NCBI GenBank assembly: GCA_902780385.1
Contig: CACZFF010000012.1
Span: forward strand, 1 to 64,000
Length of the DNA stretch: 64,000 nt
Direction of reading: 5' to 3'
Origin: an uncultured Lachnospiraceae bacterium
GTDB taxonomy: Bacteria; Bacillota; Clostridia; Lachnospirales; Lachnospiraceae
Positions 44,962-51,958 of the stretch are shown here, piece after piece. The position numbers and the translations under genes are program-made. The notes under the pieces are model-generated. The model worked only from the letters and a program-made list of their open reading frames with translations. It searched no databases and was not told the DNA's origin. Each line of letters opens with the position of its first letter. The stretch's first letter is position 1.

Positions 44962-46366
44962 ATTTCCTTTCTGCTGCCTTATTAAATGATGCCGATGTCA
45001 GAATTCCATCTGATGATGTAAAGGTCAAAAGGTATCCAATGGCTCTGAGTCTCGTCAAGCTGCACAAACAGCCGAAGGGCCTTGTGCAGCTCCGAAGGAG
45101 ATGCTGCGTGCCAGGTACTTGGCCGCTGTTTTTTAGCGGCCTTAGTACCGCTGCCAGCGAGGGTAGAGCGAGAGCGTGCCCAAGGCGTTTGTGCAGCTTG
45201 ACGAGACGGTGTATGATCAATCGAAAAAGATCCGGAATCTCATTGAGTAAAATTCGGCCGGAAAAGGCCAGGTGGGGAAGGGAAATCAGTTCACAGCCCG
45301 CAGGAAGGACGTCCTTGTAATAGGGATCTGCGACAACTTTTGTCCGTCCAAGCTTTCCCAGCGCCTCCTCGAGTTCTTCTTCTCCGCAGAGTGCGGCGTC
45401 TTTTGGTCCCAGAAAGACATCAGCCTCTTCTGTGGCACCGAAAACATAGGTCGGTGCTCCGATCCGCTCCTCTGCCTGGGCGGCCAGGGAAGTCATGATA
45501 ACCGGCTCCCCGATGAAACAGACGGGAAGGGTATCATTGACCGGCTCCCGGCGGTCACGGAAGGGAAACTGGTTTTCCCCTGTCTGTACAGCCCTGGTGA
45601 CCGCTTCAAAGTAAACCTCTTCGGTACCTTCTGCAGGGAAACCTGCTGTGAAGGGGATCCCGAATTTCCGGAACATATATCGGGCTGCAGCAAGGCCGGA
45701 TGAAGAGACTACCAGATTGACGTCAGCCATTGCGCTCTTGCGGATTCCTTCCAGATCATCTCCCATAGCCCAGCAGGAAACGATCTCAAAACCTGCCGCC
45801 TCAACTTTTGAACGCAGACTTTCCACACTTGTTGCTGCCGCGAAATCTAGAGGGGTCATCCCCAGGATGTTACAGCGAAGAGACCTGTCTGTCAGAGCCG
45901 TCTTGTCAGTCAGGGCCGGTTCCGTCACAAAGTTCTCCGCGAGCTGCCGGAATGCAAGGCCGGCTCCGCGGGTATAATCGTGCATACCATTGGTGGTGAT
46001 ATAAAAGGTCGGGATGCCGGTCTCCTCCTCGACCAGGCGGCTGATGGCGTCAAAGTCCATTCCGGTTATGTAGGGAATGGGGGAATTGGCTATGGCAATG
46101 AACCCGGGAGAATAAATACGGGCCGACTCTGTGATATCGCGGATCAGGTCCTCATCGCTCCCCATGATCGCTTCCATCTCATTGAGACCGGAAATAAAAA
46201 TCAGACTGTCATGGTCATACCAGCGGATCTCATCATGTGTGTTATAGGTCGAATTGCATCCGGATGGATCGTGCATGACGACCATTCCGCCGAGTTCAAA
46301 CAGGGCGCTGCATACGCCGGATACATCTCCGGTGTAGACGGGTATTTTTCTGAAAACCTGTCGCAT
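44942..46366 (-). CDS. Nitrogenase component 1-like protein (NifK-like half), C-terminus altered
   Basis: 474 residues. The family is seen in VVMHDPSGCNSTYNTHDEIR (Cys37), LIFISGLNEMEAIMGSDE, ANSPIPYITGMDFDAISR (about 94-109) and ETGIPTFYITTNGMHDY. It aligns with the C-terminal half of the 903-residue fusion encoded at 54716-57427. At the position of the second cluster Cys of NifK it has Ser-Pro-Ile-Pro, so a standard P-cluster is unlikely. After IPDLFRLIIH the frame runs into a 159-bp palindromic insertion; the last 60 or so codons are therefore not native. Another frame after the element (SHWIPFDLYIIRWNSDIGII, stop at 44982) could be the original end. Confidence 0.8.
   Translation of the reverse strand: MRQVFRKIPVYTGDVSGVCSALFELGGMVVMHDPSGCNSTYNTHDEIRWYDHDSLIFISGLNEMEAIMGSDEDLIRDITESARIYSPGFIAIANSPIPYITGMDFDAISRLVEEETGIPTFYITTNGMHDYTRGAGLAFRQLAENFVTEPALTDKTALTDRSLRCNILGMTPLDFAAATSVESLRSKVEAAGFEIVSCWAMGDDLEGIRKSAMADVNLVVSSSGLAAARYMFRKFGIPFTAGFPAEGTEEVYFEAVTRAVQTGENQFPFRDRREPVNDTLPVCFIGEPVIMTSLAAQAEERIGAPTYVFGATEEADVFLGPKDAALCGEEELEEALGKLGRTKVVADPYYKDVLPAGCELISLPHLAFSGRILLNEIPDLFRLIIHRLVKLHKRLGHALALPSLAAVLRPLKNSGQVPGTQHLLRSCTRPFGCLCSLTRLRAIGYLLTFTSSDGILTSASFNKAAERKCESGRI
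45049..45207. repeat. 159-bp palindromic element inside the NifK-like gene
   Basis: A perfect 21-bp inverted repeat (GTCTCGTCAAGCTGCACAAAC, 45049-45069 and 45187-45207) bounds a region with an inner hairpin TGGCCGCT/AGCGGCC around TTTTTT. It has no stop codons in the frame of the host gene, so it is translated as an extra segment (HKRLGHALALPSLAAVLRP and onward). This resembles protein-coding palindromic elements known from Rickettsia. No target duplication is clear. Confidence 0.75.
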
Positions 46367-46392
46367 ATTGGCCTAGTCTCCTTCCCGATGAT

Positions 46393-47928
46393 TTATAGAA
46401 CGCAGGCGCAGCCCTGTCCCTTGCGGGGCACAATGGACCTGGTATCCTTTTCATTGAGCCAGGCGTCTTCCATGAGGGCAGCGAGCTTTTCGATGCCGGA
46501 ATTACCCCAGATTCCGCCGTAATCTACGAGGTTGACAAAATGGGCGGTACCGCCGAACCAGGCGGCTTTGGGGCCCAGAGCCAGCATTTTCCCTTCGTTC
46601 TCCGCATTGTGGAGCACGCGCATTTTGGGATGGATCGTCGCGTTGAGTATGAGGTCAGGGCAATTCTTCTGCAGCCACAGAAAGTCCTCTTCCTCCTCGG
46701 GAAGAATGGCATCCAGATAGACACGGGTCACACGAAATCCCGCCTCCAGAAGACGTCTGGCAAGACTCAGCACGCGGGGATTCAGGATATAGTCAATGGT
46801 GATCTCCGTATCCCCGATCAGGCCCAGGGCATGCTGCAGGGCTTTCGAAGCCGAAGATTCATCCCTAATGGATCCCTCAAGATGATCTGTTTCTGCAGCA
46901 TCCGGCTCTCCGGCATCTGTCCCGGCAGTTCCTGCAGTTCTGACAGCTCCGGCAGTTCCGGCAGCACCGGCAGTCTGCTGCAGATTGTCCCTGAGAGCGC
47001 TGCGGAGCTTTGAGAGTTCTTGCCTTATCCGGTCTTCACCGCATACCGGCGGCAGGTATAAAAAGGGCCTTCCCAGACGTTTAGCCAGCTGATAAACACC
47101 ATGGACGCCCAGGGGGCTGCGGGTTATAAAAAGCCCTGCCGAGCCGATCCGCAGATAATCATCGTAGTTTTCACAAGGGATCATAAAGCTGTATGCCTCC
47201 TGGGCCTCCTTGTCCGTTACAGCTTTCCGAAGATAAGAGATCCCGATGCGCTCACCGTGCTTTTTCCAGTCGTTGAGCTGCAGGATCCTTCCGCCGGCTT
47301 CCCTGACTGTCTGCGCAATATCACTGTCGGGATCCAGTGCCTGATTGTCGCCGAGCACACAGACCAGTCCGGGATCCACCGGCAGCGGACGCACGGGGCG
47401 GAACATGGACTCCTTGAGTTTCTGCTCCGGTGTCAGGCCGGTCTTCTGCATGACGGGATCCATCCAGCATCGCATAAAATCGATGTCCGGAAAGCGTTCC
47501 TCCAGTGTCTTGAATACAAAAGCGGCATCAGTGCCCACAAAGTGATGCAGGCACACCAGGAAAACAGTCACAGCGCGGGGGCGATAAGGAAGGCGGCGGA
47601 TGACGTCTGACACACCCTCTATTGTGATCGTCTCCAGATTCTGGTCGTAGAGATCATTTTCCTCGATGAGAACACTGGAAAAACGGTCCCCTGCCCCCAT
47701 CTCCGCAGCCGTCAGTACGACACCGCGCATACAATTGTCCGCACAGACATAAATCTGGTGACAGTCCGGAACCATAAGACCGATATGGACTATATTCCAT
47801 GTGCCGTGTACAGGGGCGTTGAACTCCAGCCTGTGGGCAAAGGGCACAGGGAATTCTGCGTCCGCGATCCGGACGGCGGCATCTTTTTCATCAATATGGA
47901 AATCCGGTCGTTCTACTCTGCGAAGCAT
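46393..47928 (-). CDS. Nitrogenase component 1-like protein (NifD-like half)
   Basis: 511 residues. It aligns with the N-terminal half of the 903-residue fusion: HIGLMVPDCHQIYVCADNC (Cys56, 62 and 66), VFLVCLHHFVGTD (Cys126, at the place of the second cluster Cys of NifD), RCWMDPVMQKTGLTPEQKLK. A low-complexity insert (TAGAAGTAGAVRTAGTAG, about 320-340) comes from a 9-bp DNA repeat and sits in a loop. The end has a Cys-rich tail (GQGCACVL). It likely pairs with the 474-residue protein 26 bp downstream and takes electrons from the NifH-like ATPase upstream. Substrate unknown. Confidence 0.8.
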   Translation of the reverse strand: MLRRVERPDFHIDEKDAAVRIADAEFPVPFAHRLEFNAPVHGTWNIVHIGLMVPDCHQIYVCADNCMRGVVLTAAEMGAGDRFSSVLIEENDLYDQNLETITIEGVSDVIRRLPYRPRAVTVFLVCLHHFVGTDAAFVFKTLEERFPDIDFMRCWMDPVMQKTGLTPEQKLKESMFRPVRPLPVDPGLVCVLGDNQALDPDSDIAQTVREAGGRILQLNDWKKHGERIGISYLRKAVTDKEAQEAYSFMIPCENYDDYLRIGSAGLFITRSPLGVHGVYQLAKRLGRPFLYLPPVCGEDRIRQELSKLRSALRDNLQQTAGAAGTAGAVRTAGTAGTDAGEPDAAETDHLEGSIRDESSASKALQHALGLIGDTEITIDYILNPRVLSLARRLLEAGFRVTRVYLDAILPEEEEDFLWLQKNCPDLILNATIHPKMRVLHNAENEGKMLALGPKAAWFGGTAHFVNLVDYGGIWGNSGIEKLAALMEDAWLNEKDTRSIVPRKGQGCACVL

Positions 47929-47994
47929 CTGATATACCTCTACACTTCATGTTAGATTGCATGTTTATCTCATGAGCGGGTGGATCCCTGTTTT

Positions 47995-48882
47995 TTAAGC
48001 GCCGCTGCCGGCCAGGGTTTTAGCGGCGATGGCATCCGCCAGCCTCTTGTACTCCTGCGCCATCTCCGAATCGGGATATGCCTGCAGGAGGCACTGTCCC
48101 TCCTCCTCGGCTTTCAGCACCAGAGGACTGCGGGAAAGAGTTCCTGCCAGTTCTGAATGCAGTTCTGCGGCCAGAGCAGACACCCTGCTCTCCTCGTCCG
48201 GAACATCCCTGCGGTTGAGGATGATGCCCGACATGCGGGCATAGCCGCGGCCGCTGAAATTCTCCAGGGCAAGGCCGATGTTGGCTGCCGCATAGATCGA
48301 CATGGTCTCGCCGGACGTCATAATGAAGACATGATCTGCATAGCCCTTGCGCATGGGCATGGCAAAACCGCCGCAGACAACATCGCCCAGAACATCGAAA
48401 AGAACGACATCCGGACAGAAAAGATCGTAAACGCCGATCTCCTCCATTTTTTCCAGCGCCGTGATGACAGCGCGGCCGGCACATCCCTGCCCGGGAAGGG
48501 GTCCTCCCGCCTCAGCGCAGAGCACACCGGCATATCCGGTCTGAACAATGTCATGCGCGGAAAAGGGCTTTCTGGAACGGATATGATCCATGACCGTAAA
48601 GGAGGCACCCGTGCGCATCCTCCGGATCATGGCAGCAATATCGGAATCCACCGCCTCATTTTGGGAGTTACCGGCAGTATGCTCACTGCAGATCAGACTG
48701 CTGTGTCCGGAAACCTTGTCCTCCATCCCGGCATTCGCCCGAAGAAGTCTTGTTGAATCGGCTTTGGGATCGCAGCCAACCTGCAGTACTTTCAAACCTC
48801 GCTGTGCGAGAGCGATGGAAATATTGGACACCGTGGTCGATTTCCCAATGCCGCCTTTTCCGTAAAATGCTATCTTGATCAT
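47995..48882 (-). CDS. NifH-like iron-sulfur ATPase, module 1
   Basis: 295 residues of the nitrogenase iron-protein/BchL family. P-loop [31 protein letters not shown] (Cys134, Arg137) and [11 protein letters not shown] (Cys170). Both Cys ligands of the inter-subunit 4Fe-4S cluster are present, so it can form the active homodimer that passes electrons with ATP hydrolysis. A 40-residue insert at about 55-95 is absent from the second NifH-like protein. Next in the operon come its presumed partners, the two NifD/K-like proteins. GAGGATATTCTTTT precedes the ATG. Confidence 0.92.
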   Translation of the reverse strand: MIKIAFYGKGGIGKSTTVSNISIALAQRGLKVLQVGCDPKADSTRLLRANAGMEDKVSGHSSLICSEHTAGNSQNEAVDSDIAAMIRRMRTGASFTVMDHIRSRKPFSAHDIVQTGYAGVLCAEAGGPLPGQGCAGRAVITALEKMEEIGVYDLFCPDVVLFDVLGDVVCGGFAMPMRKGYADHVFIMTSGETMSIYAAANIGLALENFSGRGYARMSGIILNRRDVPDEESRVSALAAELHSELAGTLSRSPLVLKAEEEGQCLLQAYPDSEMAQEYKRLADAIAAKTLAGSGA

Positions 48883-48904
48883 AAAAGAATATCCTCGTCA
48901 GTTT

Positions 48905-49150
48905 TTACACTTTTGAATAGGCAGTCTTCGTGCTGACGCCGTCCAGACGGCCGATCTTGCCGGACATAGCCGTGATCTCAGTCTCGGGGGCATCGACAGC
49001 AACACTGATGATGTTGATGTTTTTTTCGCGGTAGGGAATGCCCATCCGTCCGATTATATAGCGGCGATAAGTGTGCAGAATGTTGTTGACACCCTCGGCG
49101 GCATTTTCTTTTTCTATAATGATTGCTATTACAGCGACACGTGTATCCAT
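48905..49150 (-). CDS. TM1266-type iron-only hydrogenase system regulator
   Basis: 81 residues with the ferredoxin/ACT-like fold of the TM1266 family: RVAVIAIIIEKENAAEGVN, YIIGRMGIPYREKNINIISV, KIGRLDGVSTKTAYSKV. The family is usually found with [FeFe]-hydrogenase maturation genes; its biochemical role is not established. The start is the ATG at 49150 after AGAGGAGTCT; an upstream start 14 codons earlier has no such site. It lies between hypE and the NifH-like gene. Confidence 0.88.
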   Translation of the reverse strand: MDTRVAVIAIIIEKENAAEGVNNILHTYRRYIIGRMGIPYREKNINIISVAVDAPETEITAMSGKIGRLDGVSTKTAYSKV

Positions 49151-49327
49151 AGACTCCTCTTTATCGAGATATTGTGGTTTGGGGCCGGGCACAATGATCC
49201 ATGCCCAAAAACGTCAATTCAAAGACATCAAAAACGGAAGCAAAAAGAGGCGTAAAAATTGACAGAGGACAGAGGATCAAAAAAGAATGACCTGACATCA
49301 TTTTCCAATCCTCTGTCTGCTGAAAGA

Positions 49328-50332
49328 TCAGCAGATCCTGGGAAGCAGTTCGTTGCCGGGACGGGGAAGGATGGTCTGGGAGCCGATCTCAGTATTGAGG
49401 ACGACTCGTCCGGGATGGTCTTCTGTCACGGTACCGATGCAGGCAGCACCTTCTGTGTGAGGACTCCTGCGGAGAGTTTCCAGGATGATGTCCTTTTTCT
49501 CAGCCGGAGCGATGATGACAAGCCGTCCCTCGCATGCAAGATAAAGGGGCTCAAGGCCCAGCATGCCGCATACGCCGCGGACACCGGGATCGACGGGAAT
49601 GCTCTCCGACTCCAGGGAAAAACCGACATTGCTCTGTCCGGCGATCTCATAGAGGACCGTGCCCACTCCGCCGCGGGTGGCATCGCGGATAACATGAATA
49701 TCGGGGGCCGCTGTCAGGATATTGTTCACAGCGTGCCAGAGAGGCGCACAGTCGCTGGTCACATCGGCCTCGATCCCGTAATCATCCCTGGCGAGCAGGA
49801 TCGTGCAGCCGTGGCGGCCGACATCGCCGGTCACGATGACACAGTCTCCCGGCTTTGCCAGCGCTCCGCCGGTCTGAACGCCATCCATAATGCGCCCTAC
49901 TGCCGTCGTTGTAATGAAAACACCGTCCACCTGGCCCTTGCCGGCGACCTTGGTATCACCGGCCACGATGCAGACACCGACTTCCGCGGCGGTTTTTTCC
50001 ATGGCGGCGGCAATCTCCTCCAGCCTGACCATGGGAAAGCCCTCTTCGATGACGAAGGCGCATGTCATATACATGGGCTGTGCACCCATGCAGGCCAGAT
50101 CATTGACTGTGCCGCAAATGGACAGCTTGCCGATATTTCCGCCCGGGAAGAAGGCCGGGGAGACGATAAAGCCGTCGGTCGACATGGCCATTTTGCCCGC
50201 CGGAATCTGGAGCACAGCGGCGTCATCCGGTGTAAAAAGTGGATTTTCAAAATGGGCTTTGAATACTTTTTCGATCAGTTCCGATGTCTGTTTTCCGCCG
50301 GCACCGTGGGCGAGTGTAACTGTTTCCTGCAT
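49328..50332 (-). CDS. hypE: Carbamoyl dehydratase HypE
   Basis: HypE dehydrates the thiocarbamate on its C-terminal Cys to a thiocyanate, the source of the CN ligands of [NiFe] hydrogenases. 334 residues: LAHGAGGKQTSELIEKVF at the start, DDAAVLQIPAGKMAMSTDGF, and the required C-terminal ending PRIC. It is intact. GAMMA-type AIRS fold residues (GDTKVAGKGQVDG) are present. It follows hypD after a 188-bp gap containing ATATCAATAGCTGATTTCG repeats. Confidence 0.96.
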   Translation of the reverse strand: MQETVTLAHGAGGKQTSELIEKVFKAHFENPLFTPDDAAVLQIPAGKMAMSTDGFIVSPAFFPGGNIGKLSICGTVNDLACMGAQPMYMTCAFVIEEGFPMVRLEEIAAAMEKTAAEVGVCIVAGDTKVAGKGQVDGVFITTTAVGRIMDGVQTGGALAKPGDCVIVTGDVGRHGCTILLARDDYGIEADVTSDCAPLWHAVNNILTAAPDIHVIRDATRGGVGTVLYEIAGQSNVGFSLESESIPVDPGVRGVCGMLGLEPLYLACEGRLVIIAPAEKKDIILETLRRSPHTEGAACIGTVTEDHPGRVVLNTEIGSQTILPRPGNELLPRIC

Positions 50333-50520
50333 ATCTGTGTCCTTTCAGATGAGGTTCATGATCAGGTAAATGAACTGCTCAATAACAATACTTACTATCA
50401 AAAGTACAAAAGCAATATATGCTTTTTCTGCCAATATCTGCCGGCAATATCAATAGCTGATTTCGATATCAATAGCTGATTTCGATATCAATATTTGCTG
50501 TCAGCGAATATATATTTGTG

Positions 50521-51624
50521 TCACCGGTCTCCGCCGTAGAGGTAGAAGGCGGAACATGCGCCTTCACCGGAAACCATGCATGCGCCGATGGGATGCTCGG
50601 GCGTGCAGCCCTTGCCGAAGACTTTGCAGTCCGAGGGCATGCACTTGCCCTGCAGGACTTCGCCGCAGCGGCAGGCGGGATTCTCGCGCCCCTGCATGGA
50701 AGGTATGTTGAATTTGACGCGCGCATCAAAGGCGGCATATTCCGGCCGGAGCTGTACACCGGACTGCGGAAGCACACCGATCCCTCTCCAGCGGGCGTCA
50801 CAGGGTTCCATCATCTCCTCCACCAGGCGCTGTGCTGCGGGCGACCCCTCTGCACGCACCACACGGGGATAGCAGTTTTCAAAAAAGGGGCTGCCTTCCT
50901 GTGTCTTTTTGACGATCACTGCCAGAGCGGTCATCAGCTCCCTGGCAGTAAAGCCGGCCACGACACCGCTGGTGCCTTCCTCAGCCAGTTTTTCGCAGAT
51001 CCCGGTCCCTGTGATCGCGTGGACATGTCCGGGATAGAGAAAAGCGTCCGTACTGTCCTTCATGGCCGCGTAGGCAGACGGCATGGTCTTATTGGCTGTC
51101 AGAATGGAAAAATTGGTCAGGCCTTCCCTCTGTGCCTCTTTGACGGCAAGACAGGAAGAAGGCGTTGTCGTCTCAAAACCGACAGACAAAAAGACAACCT
51201 GCTCCTGCGGATGTTCTCTCGCATAGGCCACTGCATCCTGGGGGGCATAGACCACCTGGATCCTGGCGCCGGCCGCACGCGCCGCGGCAAGGCTTCCGAT
51301 CTTTGCAGTCTTTTTATCAGATGTCTGTGCGGACGTTCCGAAGGACCCGGGCACACGAACGAGGTCGCCGAATGTACAGATGGTCACATCGCGCTCCATG
51401 GCAAGATAGACCGCCTCATCAATGAAATCCACCGGTGTCACGCAGACCGGACATCCGGGTCCTGAGATCAGCCTGACTTTGTCAGGCAGGATCTGCCTGA
51501 TCCCCAGGCGGAAGATCTCATGTGTATGGGTCCCGCAGACCTCCATGATCCGGATGGGTTTTCCATCGTAACTGTCAATAATGGCGCGCGCACGCGCGAT
51601 CACATTTTTTTTATTGTCACTCAT
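50521..51624 (-). CDS. hypD: Hydrogenase maturation protein HypD
   Basis: HypD is the 4Fe-4S protein that, with HypC, assembles Fe(CN)2CO. 367 residues: MEVCGTHTHEI, SGPGCPVCVTP (CxxC), VGFETTTPSSC, and the Cys-rich end (CRCGEVLQGKCMPSDC; GKGCTPEHPIGACMVSGEG). All expected Cys motifs are visible. It lies 56 bp after hypC. A GGT-type ribosome-binding site is distant (AAAGGT about 20 nt before the ATG). Confidence 0.96.
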   Translation of the reverse strand: MSDNKKNVIARARAIIDSYDGKPIRIMEVCGTHTHEIFRLGIRQILPDKVRLISGPGCPVCVTPVDFIDEAVYLAMERDVTICTFGDLVRVPGSFGTSAQTSDKKTAKIGSLAAARAAGARIQVVYAPQDAVAYAREHPQEQVVFLSVGFETTTPSSCLAVKEAQREGLTNFSILTANKTMPSAYAAMKDSTDAFLYPGHVHAITGTGICEKLAEEGTSGVVAGFTARELMTALAVIVKKTQEGSPFFENCYPRVVRAEGSPAAQRLVEEMMEPCDARWRGIGVLPQSGVQLRPEYAAFDARVKFNIPSMQGRENPACRCGEVLQGKCMPSDCKVFGKGCTPEHPIGACMVSGEGACSAFYLYGGDR

Positions 51625-51680
51625 AACAGGAATTCACCATTACCTTTCAGACCGGCACAAAAAACTTCTTGCCGGTCTCA

Positions 51681-51893
51681 TCAAAACAGAGAACCGAGGA
51701 CCTCATCGCTCTCCTCGTCATCCTCCTGGGTGATCTTTGCAATCGCGGCGCCCGCGTGTACCATGACATAGTCGCCCGGCATAAGGTCGTCAAGCAGCTG
51801 CGCGGAGATTTCCCTGCGCGCGCCGGAAGCATCCACGATGGCTGTTCCGTCAGTCTGAAGACGGACGACTCTTGCTGATAATCCAACACACAT
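51681..51893 (-). CDS. hypC: Hydrogenase maturation chaperone HypC
   Basis: 70 residues beginning MCVGLSARVV. The Cys after the initiator Met is the essential iron-binding residue of HypC/HupF. The HypC OB-like core follows (DLMPGDYVMVHAGAAIAKI), then a short acidic tail. It carries the Fe(CN)2CO group with HypD. Only one HypC is seen, and no hydrogenase large subunit is nearby to receive it. Confidence 0.95.
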   Translation of the reverse strand: MCVGLSARVVRLQTDGTAIVDASGARREISAQLLDDLMPGDYVMVHAGAAIAKITQEDDEESDEVLGSLF

Positions 51894-51958
51894 TTTATTA
51901 TCCTCTCTTTATTTATAGTTATCTATAGTTGTGGCCATGGGCGGATGCCCGCAGACAT

